Origin: Chaunax sp. Z400
Lineage: Eukaryota > Chordata > Actinopteri > Lophiiformes > Chaunacidae
DNA length: 64,000 nucleotides
Assembly: GCA_037577475.1 (NCBI GenBank)
Contig: CM075186.1
Location: 4,773,501 to 4,837,500 of the forward strand
Direction: 5' to 3'
Shown: positions 1-11,903 of the stretch, piece by piece
Layout of the letters: each line of letters begins with the position of its first letter
Position numbering within the stretch: the stretch's first letter is position 1
The notes under the pieces: generated by a model
Told to the model about the DNA's origin: nothing
Seen by the model: the letters and a program-made list of their open reading frames with translations, nothing else
Database searches by the model: none
Position numbers and translations under genes: made by a program

Positions 1-300
1 TGTACAGAGGTACGGGGGCCCAAAGGGGGCAAAACTAACTCAGAGATTTTGTTTCTCTATTCGTCCAGTGTCCAGTTTCCCCACTGACTTACTGTTCAAT
101 GGATATTCTAGACAACATATTCTAGGAGCATATTACTGATGCTTTTTATTCATTTGTGTGATGAGAACAGTGCATAATAGTGTATCAGTGCATGTAAATA
201 AATAACATATCATTAAATATCAATAAATAAAATGTATGATAGCATTTATAAGCTTGTTTGTTTTCGTCTCCTATTTTTTTTTTTTTTTAACTTTGTTCCA

Positions 301-663
301 GGCGGCGCAGTGGTGCAGTGGGTAGTGCTGTTGCCTCACAGAAGGTCCTGGGTTCAAATCCCCCTGAGGACCTGGGATTTTTCTGTTTGCATGTTCTCCC
401 CGTGTCTGCGTGGGTTCTCCTCGGGTTCACCAGCTTCCTCCCACCGCCAAAAAAATGCAGGAGAGATGAATTGGTGACTCTAATTTGACCGTAGGCGTGA
501 ATGTGAGTGTGAATGGCTCTTTGTTTTTCTATGTGGTCCTGTGATGAACTGGTAACTTGTCCAGGGTGAACCCCGCCTCCCGCCCAAAGTCAGCTGGGAT
601 AGGCTCCAGCCCCCCTGCGGCCCTACACAGGATAAGCGGTTACAGAAAATGAATGAATGAATG
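301..663 (+). repeat. tRNA-derived SINE
   Basis: The element opens with a tRNA-like head: an A-box-like stretch around 311-322 and a B box (GGTTCAAATCC) at 351-361. A body of the common fish type follows, ending in a GGATAAGCGGTTACAGAAAATG-like tail and a (GAAT)n run. A second, inverted piece of the same family is at 25211-25338. It is a retroposed SINE, not a functional tRNA gene, since no acceptor stem closes. Confidence 0.85.
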
Positions 664-2010
664 AACTTTGCTCCAGTACCATTTGTGACTGATAAGAGTT
701 TTGGTTTTGGTTTTCTGCCCATACTGTACTGGACAGTGCGATGCCTCAGACCTGTCTTCTTGGAGGCTGTCCTATTGGCTGACATAAGAGGGCCACCTGG
801 GCCCTTAAGAGATTAAAACTATCCCAACCTCTGACATCCACCCTGCGGTGTTGTCTTTTGCTCTGTCAACACCTCCATTGCACACTGACCACACATCTAT
901 GTATTGCCTTCATTTTCCTTGTGTTCAAAGTTGTATAAATTAAAGATGTATTTGTCACAATTCTAAGATATCTTAATTTTTAGTTAGTTTGAGTCAAGGT
1001 CAAAACCAACCCAAGATAGTCTTGATGACATCATCAGGGTGTTTTTCAAACTATGGAAACATCCTTTAAGAGATGATACAACAGAGTCATACTCCTCAAT
1101 GCGAGTGAATAAAATTTTATTTGTAAAAACAGTGGAGGTACAGAATTTTAACATTTTCAACACCAGCACTTCTAGCAGTAGCACCCAAAAAGGTTTAAAA
1201 TCTCAGTTTCTCAGTTAAAACTAACAAAAGCCCACTCCTTAAACATAAAGGCTGTTGTCTTTCATCAGCAGCTTCAGTCATGTAAGTTCAACTCATCAGC
1301 TAAAAGTAATTAAAAATGTATCCACCACTAACTGTTGTACAAGGTCTGAATGTGGACAATAAAGTAAATATGCTTGCACATTTTAGGTTTGTATTTGTTC
1401 TTTTCTTTTATCACACATACTGGCTCACTGATTATTTAAAGAGCCATCTGAAGAAGACACATCCCACCCAACACCCACAAAAAAAAGAAAAGAAAAGAAA
1501 ATGTACAACAAATGCGTCAGTGTTTGGTATATCCTCCATTAGTTTGGTGAACCTAGAGCAGAGAATATTGTTTTTGGATATATGCTATGGAGGAGATGAC
1601 CAAGCCTTGGAGTCACCTTAAAATAATCTTTTCTTTTCTTTTAAACTGAAAAAAACTAAAATGTGTTAAAAAAAATAAAAAATCTATATATTAAAGGTAG
1701 AACTTCTTATCATGGTTAAAATATGCTATAGTTTGAAAGATATACTCCAGACATAAATGATTTCCAACAGATGGACTGATGTCTATGTACCCCCATCATT
1801 TCATGGTCGGTGGATAAACACAGTCAAAGCTAAATTAAACATGTACGACTTATAGTGACGTATTCAACATTTTGGCAAAAACAACTCTGATAAAAGATGA
1901 TAAAAGACTTTCCAGGCATGTATTTAAAGCTCAGCAGTGCTGAAAATTAATGAAAAAAACACATTAATGATCAGCTGTTGGTCATGAATAAACTGAAGGC
2001 TTCAGGTCTA
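664..2010. other. Non-coding 3' flank of an oxygenase remnant
   Basis: No gene is visible. From about 1320 onward the sequence resembles the 3' flanks of copies 3, 4 and 5 (near 16100, 21290 and 25680), for example the stretch about GTACAAGGT, AATAAAGTAAA and a TCACACA-like block. It therefore belongs to the duplicated unit that ends in the broken exon at 2011. Confidence 0.5.
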
Positions 2011-2612
2011 TTAATACGTGGAATTAAAGCGTTCGATGAGGAAGGTCTGTCCTGTTATTGGTGGGTATTTGTTGGAGCCGTCCAGGCAGGTGATCAGAGC
2101 TTCATCATCCGGATTAAGGAAGAAAGCTACAGACTGACTGTGCTGGAGTCTCCAGCAGGGGGCAGCAACACTCTGTGGGGCTGAGGGACAAGACAAGTAC
2201 AGAATACATCCTTTTTTTGTGTCTCTTCATGAATTCATTCTGAACTTAATTGTACTCTTCTTTCAGGTGGTCCATGTGTGTAAAGATGGTGACCTCCTGT
2301 TCTGTGTGGTGCGCTAAACAGATCTATTGATTTTTGAAATGGTTTATCACTCTTTCTATGCAAATTGAATATCAGTTATTTGTTATACTCTTTATTGATA
2401 GATTACTACAAGTTACTCTGTTGGAGAGTCATTTGTCTATCTTTTATTTTATAGCATTTGTAGGCTTTTGTAATTCTGTCACAATCTTTTAGGACCTTTG
2501 GAGAGCAGTTTGACTTGACTTTAAAACTGCACACTTCTATCATTGTACAACAAACGCTTCAATCCACCAAGGCCTTTTTTTTTCACATGTGAGGTTTATC
2601 TGTAAAACTCTG
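2011..2612 (-). pseudogene. 2-OG/Fe(II) oxygenase remnant: exon 7 plus intron 6
   Basis: The minus strand carries a last exon (2011-2180) like those of the intact copies: the VAFFLNPDDEAL and CLDGSNKYPP stretches are readable and a stop is in place. A one-base deletion just before the Arg-x-Ser motif breaks the frame relative to the PHRVLLPP start of the exon. Intron 6 follows to about 2612. Homology stops abruptly at the point where the exon 6 splice donor should be, and no exons 1-6 are found upstream. It is a truncated, frameshifted duplicate. Confidence 0.85.
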
Positions 2613-2883
2613 GTGGACTGTTCATACAAGAAAACAACAGAACCAGAAGATGCCTGATACAAAACCAGATCTACTTCTAACCATCTAACCAAAACACCTC
2701 TCCACAACTCAATGTCTTAACAAAAACAAAACAAAACATAACAGCAAACCAGCATCCTGTGACTAGAGTTGTTAGACAATGAAGAAAACTATGTGAGGGC
2801 AATCAGATCTTTTTCTTTCTAAACTATCCCCGGCCCTGTCTCTGTCCATCTCAAGTAAAAAGTCGATTTCTACGGAAGCGCAT

Positions 2884-3154
2884 TGCATTCACTTAAAATA
2901 ATTGCCCTGTTTTTCTGAATTAATGAAATAACTTTCGAATTATTTCAGAAAAACAGAGCAGAATTTTAATGAGATAATTATACTTGATTATCTGATTTAT
3001 TTTATCATGAAAACTCTTCCCAGAATTTTTAGATAATTAATCTCGTTAATTCAGCAAAAGCAAAAGTTTTCATGATAAAATAAAATTCAGATAATCAAAT
3101 ATAATTGTCTCATTAATTCAGAAAAACAGCGAATTTATTTCTCAAGTGAATGCA
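2884..3154. mobile_element. AT-rich foldback MITE
   Basis: The ends are inverted repeats (TGCATTCACTT... and ...AAGTGAATGCA). The inverted similarity continues inward for roughly 100 bases, including the TTTTTCTGAATTAATGA blocks, so the element can fold into one long hairpin. It has no coding capacity and the superfamily was not identified. Confidence 0.7.
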
Positions 3155-4963
3155 TGACTCTCATAAAGGCAAAAGAATATCTAACGAGTATTAAAAGAAG
3201 CAGCTCTCATGTGAGGAGGTGGGCAACACAACCCGCTTCCTCCTGCCGCAGACATCTGACTGGATAAGCCTCGGGTGTCCCCTCTATCAGGGTTCACCGA
3301 GGCTACGCGAGGACAAAAGAGGTAACGCCCTCAGGAGCGGGAGCCAATCACGTAGTGGCGCTCACGCAGACTATTTCCATATAAAAGAGATGAAGTAATT
3401 ATTGTCTGTGTTTTCTAATATTCACGTGGACGTAAAATTGTTACTTTATCCCATTATTAGACTCCATTGGCTTCTATTACTCACTGTAAAATCTAATAAG
3501 TTGAGTTACTTAAAAATATTATGTACACTCATTGCTTTAGATAAATTAAGAAAAGTAAACTTGAGATTTTGAGTGTGCAACACTTAGACCAACGTCTTTA
3601 TTTTGTGTGTATAACACTTAAATTAGCTTGCTTACTGTTACTGTTACTGTTACTTTTCTCAAATACGAAAGGGCTGTTTCCAAAAGAAAAGTAGTGGAGT
3701 ACAGGTAGAAAGTGGTGTGAACAGAAAACAGGCTATTCAAGTAAAGTAGCTCTAATTTATGGGGTACTTAAGTACAAGAGTAATATACTGAGTTACACTG
3801 TGGGATGTAACTAAGTACTGAAAAAAGCAAAAGTTCTCAGTACTTGGTTTGTTTAAATGAACCAAACTAAAGCAAAACTGAGTTTGACAGTTTTCTTGAT
3901 GCCAAAGTAACTAAAATAAAATGAGTGTTATTAAAAAGTTGATTAAAACTGAGTTAGGTCAACTCAGTATTTCCAATAAAATTCAATCTTACACTTTCCA
4001 GTGCTGTTTACATAAACCCACTGTTTCAATCACACCGTTGACCTTGTTCTGACAATATTGCATTGACATTGAACATTTAATAGCCTTTCTACAAACCCCT
4101 CTTCTATCGGACTATTATTTAATCATTTTCGAATTTGTATTACTTAATTACATGCCTAGAAAAAAGCTTCTACACTCTAAGTCTATCCAATGATTTAAAA
4201 TTTAACGAAGTGATTCCATAAGCACACTTAATACAACCCTGATTCCAAAAAAGCTGGGACCCTCTGTAAAACATTAATAAAACACAATGTGATGATTACC
4301 CAATCCTTTTTGACATTCAATTAAATTGTAAACAATACAAAGACAATATACCTTAAGTTGTGCCTTTTAAACTTCATTGATTTTTTTGTTGGAAGTTGTT
4401 GAACGCTCAAAAACACCTGATTGTACCATGCTACAGGGAAGGAGATTCATTGGTAACAGTCATGAGCCTCCTCGAAAGGCTCAGTCATTCACAAGCAAAG
4501 ATGAGGAGAGGTTCACCACTTTGTGAAAATCTGTGAAAAACAACATACTAGACTGGCCTGTCTGCAGTCCAGGCCTGTCCCCCAGTGAAAATGTGTTGGG
4601 CATTATGAAGCAACAAATAAAACAAACCTCGGACTGTTGAACAACTGAAGTCATATATCAAGCAAGAATGAGACAGAATTCCACTTTTAAACTTTAACAG
4701 TCAGTGTCATCTATTCCATAACACTGACTGAGTGTTGTTAATAATGTTTTACATAAAGAAAATGTAGTACAATGGAAAACATGAACCTGTCCCAACTTTT
4801 TAAAAATGTGCAGGCATCAAATTCTGAATGAATGTAGAAAACAAAGTTTATAAGGGTGAACATTAAATATCTTGTCTTTGAACTGTATTCAATTGCATTT
4901 TCGGTTAAAATGTTTTTACTGTGGTTATATAATCAACAGTTAGTTATGAATAAACTGATGGCT
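3155..4963. other. Copy 1 downstream flank, no gene
   Basis: From 3383 on, this is the left part of the duplicated unit (matched at 9721 onward). It contains a transposon piece at 4233-4850. No coding sequence was found. Confidence 0.6.
4233..4850 (+). mobile_element. Degenerate DNA transposon of a common teleost family
   Basis: Starts ACAACCCTGATTCCAAAAAA followed by a GCTGGGAC block, and contains the inverted internal block CTGTCCCAACTTTTT near its end. The same family recurs at 11170-11790, 15217-15385 and 41955-42360. The ORFs are gone. I did not assign a superfamily. Confidence 0.6.
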
Positions 4964-7900
4964 TCAGTTCTGTTCATAGGTGGCAAATATGCGTTTCATG
5001 ATGTAGTCACGTCCCGTTACTGGTGGGTATTTGTTGGAGCCGTCCAGACAGGTGATCAGAGCTTCATCATCCGGATTGACGAAGAAACCTACACACTGAC
5101 GTGTGTTGGAGTCTCCAGCAGGGGGCAGCAACACTCTGTGGGGCTGAGGGACAAGACAAGTACAAGAAGAAGACTTCACATATAAATCCTTTTTTTTCTT
5201 CTTTTTTTTGGTATAACTCTTCTTTATGCTGTAACAGTTGTGCTAAAGCAGATTTATTGATTTTTTAAATATTATCCCTATTTCTATGCCAAGTGAATAT
5301 CAGTTATTCTTTATTCTCTTTATAGATTACTGTAAGTTACTCAGTTGGAGCATCAATTATTTATTCTTTATTTGATTGCATTTGCAGGGTTTTGTAATTC
5401 AGCGAGATATGTCGGCTGTTTTCTTTTCAAGCAAAAAGAGGACTTCATTCAGATGTGAGACTTATCTATAAAACTCACCGCAGAGATAAACTGATCGTTG
5501 GTCCAGCGCTGCATCAGGTCAGCGATATTGATGAGGACGGCTCCAGGGATGACAGGAATATCAATGTATTCACCTGAACGAGCACGCACCTGTAGATTAA
5601 CGTGAGTTAGTCTAAAGAGTTATTTTTGTAGATGTAGTATGAGGGCTCCACTTCGTTGTAAATGTTTTGTTTCTTATTGTTTGCATCTATACAGGAGTAT
5701 CAGTAGGACTACCTGCAGACCTTCATTCTTCTGAAACAACAGGGTGATGCTGCCATAGTCTGAATGTTCTCCACATCTCAACTGACCCTCCTTCACTTTC
5801 TCACTGTTGACTGGAGGGTAGTACAGACTCCGCAGTACTGAGGGATTCTTATCAGCTAGAAGAGACACAACACTGTTAAAACCTGCCTGATTGTTAGTAT
5901 CAGAAGAATTTAGAGTGTCCTCAAGATTCATTACAATACGGGAAGTTAGAGGTTAGATTAGGATGCAGCACAGCTACACCATCATCAGGCCTAAACCTGC
6001 AAAGCTCCTCATGCACTGACAGGGCTTGAATCTCCCCTGCTCTTTGTGCAGGACACGACAACCGCAGCCTCCATACCTCTGAGGGTCGATGAGGCCGTCC
6101 CCTTGTCCAGCGGATCCTGCAAAAACTGCAGGATCTCCTGCGCCCAATAATTGAGTGGGTTTGAGTTTGCTGCACATCATGTCTCAAACATCCTCCAATG
6201 GTACAAGTACGCTGCTCTTTTAGATGGACCCCGCACCCGCTGAAGGGTCTGTTTCACCTGATTTCACCATTTGAGGTAGACTCATCGCTAGCAGGCTGGT
6301 CCTTTCAGGGGCCAAGCCCAGAGCTGAAGTCCCTGCATGGGGAAAGGGGTGAAAGAGGGCCCCTTGTGAAAGCAAACCTCTCCAGACTGGGAATTCACAT
6401 GAGCAGTGAGATGTCAGAACTAGGCCATGTGAGGCCAGTTCGGGTCTATCGGGACCAGTTGTATTTCCTCTTAAACCTTTCCTAAACCGCTACATCATCC
6501 TCTCATCCATCGTCCTCTTCCTCCTCCTTATCTGCTGTCACACAGCGCAGCTCAGCCGCCATTCCTGTCCCACTCATTCTCTTGTCAGCGAATGGAGGGA
6601 TGAGGGCAAGGCCTGACCACAGGTCTGAGCCCTGCCCACCTAGAGCCGACCCTTGGGATACTTCGTCTGGTACTTTGAGGGGAGAGGAAATAGCTGGCTT
6701 CTTTCCTTAAAGAAAAAGCCATCTTGCTTCCCTAGCTCGGGCTGACATAATAACAGAGTTCATGCAAGAGGCTGTGGTACCCGGCTGGCCATGGCATGTC
6801 TATACAGCTCAGGCAGGACACACAGATGGTGTGGCCGTGCTCTTGTGCTGTGGGCGGACATTTTTGTCAGGATCAGCACGTCCTGTTGCATCCACCGGAC
6901 AACGGCAGTTTTCACGACGGGCTTATTTGTTATGTTCATGACAGAATCACATCTGGGGCGCGTTACCTTGAATTACCATGCAATACACCATAAGTGTGCC
7001 CTGTTTGTCGCCGCTGGACTTTGGTCCTGTAGTTTCCACAGAAACAACAGCAGTTTTCTCGACAGGACTACACCAGGGACACTTTATCTGATGAGGTCAG
7101 AAAAAATTTATTTTCTGCTCTGTAAATATGCATTTTCCAGCTAATTTTCTCGACCCAAACAGGAACAATTAACCCTTCAGTTCAACAAAAAAGTACAAAA
7201 ACACCAAATTTAGAGATATGTGGTTTTTGATGGATAAAAAGGCTATGAAATATTCAATCTTAAAAGTGACTAAAGCTGTCAGATAAATGTAGTGGAGTAG
7301 AAAGTATAATATTTGCCTCTGAGATGTAATGGAGTAGAAGTATAAAGTTGCATGGAATAAAAATGCTCATGTAAAGTACAAGTGCCTTGACTTCGTACGA
7401 AACCATAGTACTTAAGTAAATATAAATAGTTACATTCCACCACTGAATACTATATGAGATAGGATCTTCCTCACATGTACTCACATATTCCAAAGACCAG
7501 ATAAACAAAGCATTGAGACACATTACTGCCTCATATCAACTGATCTTCAATACATTCTCTTAAAGGCATACAGCTTAAACCCAAGCAACAGGAGCTCGCT
7601 TCACAGAGAGAGCAGTGACTGTGGGGTTTTCTACATACTTTCTACAAAACGATGAGCACTCAGGAACACCTCGGGGTCCAGGCCCAGACTGTGGGCCATC
7701 ACTGTCAGCACCCGCAGACTCAGCTCTTTACAGCGGTGGAAGAAAGACATATGGATCTCCTGGAATCCTGCTGCAGCACCTGATGGCCATTTCTAAAGCA
7801 GAAGAGAAAATCATTAGAGACAGACAGACAGATGTTTTTGCACAGCTGATACTGATATTGACAAAAATCTGAAAATGACTTATCGAGTGCTACTAATTCT

Positions 7901-8706
7901 TACGATTGACACATTAAAAAAAGACTTGGTAAGGAGTTCTTAAAAATGGTTTAAAGAATTAATAGACGGACTGCATAGGAGCCTCTGTAAATAAACTGTC
8001 CTCCAGTATTTTATATGACCAAGTACTATATTCAGAAGCAGGGGTTGAAGAAGTATTCAAATCCTTTACTTGAGTAAAAGTACAACAAGTAACTTGAATT
8101 TATAAGCTACCTAAGCAAATATATTAAGTTACATTCCACCAGGTATGTCTATCATATTAAACACACAAAGTCAAACTGTGATAGAGAGTCATTACGATGT
8201 CAGTATGAAGTATCGAAATGTTGAATGATTCCTTTAGATCTCCAGGTTGACGTGTGTCCAACCTGAAAAGCAGTTTTTCAAATTATAACCAAGTAGAGGA
8301 TCAAATGAGAAGTGTGTTTGTTCTTTTTCTGGTTCCTACCTCTCTGTCTCAACAGCAACCCAGCCGTGGTTATAATTGTTGGCAATGTTTGACACGAAAG
8401 GTTGTTTCAGTTCATCTGGTTGAAGGAAGAATTTCTTGGATATGTCCATAACACGATCCACCTATCCGGACACAGCAGGGGGGGAAAGACGCACTTCACC
8501 TTAAACTCTTTCAACAAACTAAATGCTACTTTTCACTTCAGTATTATTCTCACCTCCTCCTGAGTGATCCCAGTGTTCTGCAGAAAAACAAAACCAACTT
8601 CTGTAAAAGCTGTTTTCAACTCTTTGCTCAAGTTGCGCATCTGCTCCTCAGTAACATCTTTCTCTCTCAGGCTGTACGCGTCAAAGTCGATCACTGGGAT
8701 GCTCAT
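4964..8706 (-). CDS. IPNS-like 2-oxoglutarate/Fe(II) oxygenase, copy 1
   Basis: Predicted cytosolic non-haem iron oxygenase of the isopenicillin-N-synthase-like family (DIOX_N plus 2OG-FeII_Oxy); substrate unknown. Exons, in reading order: 8554-8706, 8340-8461, 8196-8262, 7639-7792, 5713-5855, 5479-5589, 4964-5143. All junctions are GT-AG in phase and give 309 residues. The start MSIPVIDFDAYSL is shared by all copies. Iron ligands are His196 and Asp198 (CGEHSDYG) and His252 (PHRVLLPP). The co-substrate motif at 265-267 is Arg-Gln-Cys, not Arg-x-Ser. Exon 2 is one codon shorter than in copies 3-7. The C-terminus is IFATYEQN. Its near-twin is copy 2. Intron 4 carries a repetitive insertion at about 5940-7100. 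Confidence 0.88.
5940..7100. mobile_element. Unclassified repetitive insertion in intron 4 of copy 1
   Basis: A GC-richer block interrupts intron 4. Sequence on both sides aligns with intron 4 of copy 4, while this block is absent from copies 3-7. Only its first third survives in copy 2 (about 12880-13246). It looks like the non-coding end of a retroelement, but I see no protein domain or clear terminal repeats. The limits are approximate. Confidence 0.5.
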
Positions 8707-8836
8707 TTTAAAAAGAAAAAGTGTGTTTGAAAGTAGACGGAGGCAGAAACAGAGATTTCACAGCACAGACTGCGATGGTATGAAATATCCTGTTCTTTTA
8801 ACTGTGATACGTGAGGAACGTCACCGTCATGCCAAG

Positions 8837-8841
8837 CCAAT
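8837..8841 (+). promoter_or_regulatory. CCAAT box upstream of copy 1
   Basis: CCAAT lies 131 bases upstream of the copy 1 start, on the strand opposite the gene. It is placed as in the other copies (copy 2 at 14708-14712). The CACGTG partner seen in copies 3 and 5 is only a degenerate ACGTGA here. Confidence 0.4.
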
Positions 8842-8934
8842 CTGAAGAGTAGGGTTGGTCATGGCACCGGAGAGGCAGGGTGACGGTGAGCACAACATAA
8901 ACCCACGGTTCACCGCCAACCAGCTCACATTCAA

Positions 8935-9333
8935 ACGGAGCCCCCCTAGTGTCAATTGAGAAAAAAAAAATCCATCTGATTGTAAATCGTGCGCACTGTT
9001 TAGCAATCCGTGCGCACGGATTATGAACCTGTGCCCTCCAGTACTGTGCGTTCCATGTAATCTATGTTGCGTTCATAATGCATTAAATCCACCCTTTAAT
9101 CTATATAAATTGGATTTAACTGGCCGCCCTGGACAAGCTTCTTGCCCGAAAACTCTTGTTCTGCACAAAAACGTGGTTTGAACGCAACATAGACTACGTG
9201 GAACGCACACTATTGGGGGGGCACGGGTTCATAATCCGCTAAATTACTAAATCGTGGGCACAGATTGCTAAACTGTGGGTACAGATTTACAGATGATTTT
9301 TTTTTCTCTCAACTGACACTAAGGGGGCTCCGT
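8935..9333. mobile_element. hAT-like MITE with 8-bp target duplication
   Basis: A 399-base foldback with ends ACGGAGCCCCC... and ...GGGGCTCCGT, whose inverted similarity extends roughly 170 bases inward. It is flanked on both sides by ACATTCAA (8927-8934 and 9334-9341). The corresponding site beyond copy 2 (about 14795-14820) has the flank but no element. An 8-base duplication fits the hAT superfamily. Confidence 0.85.
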
Positions 9334-9341
9334 ACATTCAA

Positions 9342-9720
9342 GAAGGTTCGCACCCGCTGAGAAACCAACTCTAGCAGCTCGATTTTGAGAAACATGGAGC
9401 AGCGACCTTAAATATATCAAACACTAGAGGAGAGAGTTACACATGAAAACCTAATAAGAATTATGAATGAATGAATGAATGAATAACCCCCCCCCCCCGA
9501 CTCGGCTTAATACTCACAGTCCTCCACCGGGAGAGGAGGTTGATTTGCAGCAACTCAAGTCTATCAATAAATCCTAAACTTAAACTCGATTACAACTTAT
9601 TTGAAAGCCTTATTCTCAGTCTTAGACCTGGAAAAATTTAAAAAGCCAGTTCTATTTGTTATCGCATCCATATTCTCACTTTTTAGCGGAATTCTCAGAG
9701 TTTCTATCCGTTTAGTCCTT
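9342..9720. other. Spacer between duplicated units, no gene
   Basis: No coding sequence. It contains a short (GAAT)n run and a C-homopolymer near 9470-9500. From 9667 a stretch matches the start of the third unit at about 14822. Confidence 0.5.
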
Positions 9721-9980
9721 AAAAGAGATGAAGTAATTATTGTCGGTGTTTTCTAATATTCACGTGGACGTAACATTTTTACTTTATCCCATTATTAGAC
9801 TCTATTGGCTTCTATTACTCACTGTAAATCTAATAAGTTGAGCTACTTAAAAATATTATGTAAACTCATTGCTTTAGATAAATTAAGAAAAGTAAACTTG
9901 AGATTTTGAGTGTGCACCACTTAGACCAACGTCTTTATTCTGTGTGTATAACACTTAAATTAGCTTGCTTACTGTTATTG

Positions 9981-10593
9981 TGAGAACTAAATCCTAGATC
10001 CTAAAAAGTATTGTAGCATGCTGAAATTTCTTACTGCATAATGATTCACTTTTTGCTCTGGAGTGCTTGTTATTACAATACATCACACGATTTTATTTTA
10101 TCACCCTCTTGCATCACCCAGGCGGGACGTCACTAACCGTGTGAGAGACTGAACTCATGATGCAGTGATGTTGTATAACTAATCATTTTCTATTGAAATA
10201 TTTCTAGAGAAGTAATTACTGCTTAACTGATAATTATTCAAAACACATTTAAACACAGGTTACTTGGGCTCATAGCCTCAAACACATTGTCTCAAGGTAT
10301 GCTGGGAAACTCCACCCGCCTATCCCCAACACGCTACAGGATCTATTTACCCATTATGTAAAACCACAGTAGTTTCAACTGTAATTAAACATTTATTTTC
10401 ACGTGAGCAAAAAACGTCAGTTACCCAACATCGAACAGGACAGCTGCAGAACAATAAACAAGTACATGTCAATCTATTCTGGTGTGTGCCTATAAGAGCA
10501 TTCATGTAACAGATCTGAATGTGAATTAAAGAATTTAGAGGCAGCAAATACCTGAGTAGAGTTTTACAAAACAAAAGCACTGTTTATCCAACT
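9981..10593. mobile_element. Insertion of about 610 bp specific to unit 2
   Basis: Unit 1 runs continuously from the ACTGTT repeats at about 3640 into TTTTCTCAAATACG. In unit 2 these two blocks are separated by this segment. It has no convincing ORF and I did not recognise its ends. It is probably a mobile element or captured sequence. Confidence 0.5.
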
Positions 10594-11169
10594 TTTCTCA
10601 AATACGAAAGGGCTGTTTCCAAAAGAAAAGTAGTGGAGTACAGGTAGAAAGTGGTGTGAACAGAAAACAGGCTATTCAAGTAAAGTAGCTCTAATTTATG
10701 GAGTACTTAAGTACAAGTAATATACTGAGTTACACTGTGGGATGTAACTAAGTACTGAAAAAAGCAAAAGTTCTCAGTACTTGGTTTGTTTAAATGAACC
10801 GAACTAAAGCAAAACTGAGTTTGACAGTTTTCTTGATGCCAAAGTAACTAAAATAAAATGAGTGTTATTAAAAAGTTGATTAAAACTGAGTTAGGTCAAC
10901 TCAGTATTTCCAATAAAATTCAATCTTACACTTTCCAGTGCTGTTTACAGAAACCCACTGTTTCAATCACACCGTTGACCTTGTTCTGACAATATTGCAT
11001 TGACATTGAACATTTAATAGCCTTTCTACAAACCCCTCTTCTATCGGACTATTATTTAATCATTTTCGAATTTGTATTACTTAATTACATGCCTAGAAAA
11101 AAGCTTCTACACTCTAAGTCTATCCAATGATTTAAAATTTTACGAAGTGATTCCATAAGCACACTTAAT

Positions 11170-11790
11170 ACAACCCTGATTCCAAAAAAGCTGGGACCCT
11201 CTGTAAAACATTAATAAAACACAATGTGATGATTACCCAATCCTTTTTGACATTCAATTAAATTGTAAACAGTACAAAGACAATATACCTAAAGTTGTGC
11301 CTTTTAAACTTCATTGATTTTTTGTTGGAAGTTGTTGAATGCTCAAAAACACCTGATTGGACCATGCTACAGAGAAGGAGATTCATTGGTAACAGTCAAG
11401 AGCCTCCTCGAAAGGCTCAGTCATTCACAAGCAAAGATGAGGAGAGGTTCACCACTTTGTGAAAATCTGTGAAAAACAACATACTAGACTGGCCTGTCTG
11501 CAGTCCAGGCCTGTCCCCCAGTGAAAATGTGTTGGGCATTATGAAGCAACAAATAAAACAATGGAGACCTCAGACTGTTGAACAACTGAAGTCATATATC
11601 AAGCAAGAATGAGACAGAATTCCACTTTAAAACTTTAACAGTCAGTGTCATCTATTCCATAACACTGACTGAGTGTTGTTAATAATGTTTTACATAAAGA
11701 AAATGTAGTACAATGGAAAACATGAACCTGTCCCAACTTTTTAAAAATGTGCAGGCATCAAATTCTGAATGAGTGTAGAATACAAAGTTT
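11170..11790 (+). mobile_element. Degenerate DNA transposon (unit 2 counterpart of 4233-4850)
   Basis: Same element at the same relative place as in unit 1, so it was present before the duplication. Confidence 0.6.
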
Positions 11791-11903
11791 ATAAGGGTGA
11801 ACATTAAATATCTTGTCTTTGAACTGTATTCAATTGCATTTCGGTTAAAATGTTTTTACTGGGGTTATATAATCAACAGTTAGTTATGAATAAACTGATG
11901 GCT

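Larger units (their letters stand above)
3383..8934. repeat. Segmental duplication, unit 1
   Basis: Nearly base-for-base match to 9721-14803, carrying copy 1 with both flanks. Differences are mainly indels: unit 2 has an insertion of about 610 bases at 9981-10593, and lacks about 1.06 kb present here at about 6308-7366. Because that missing piece includes intron sequence also found in copy 4 (around 23086-23220), unit 2 has lost it. Confidence 0.9.

Noticed and set aside
301..477. Open frame and tRNA-like A/B boxes
   Set aside because: Both belong to a SINE. No cloverleaf closes, and the frame lies wholly inside the repeat.
7615..7872. Plus-strand 85-residue ORF repeated at 13493
   Set aside because: Antisense of oxygenase exon 4. 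Its conservation follows from the exon.
8564..8845. Plus-strand ORF repeated at every copy's 5' end
   Set aside because: Antisense shadow of the conserved exon 1.
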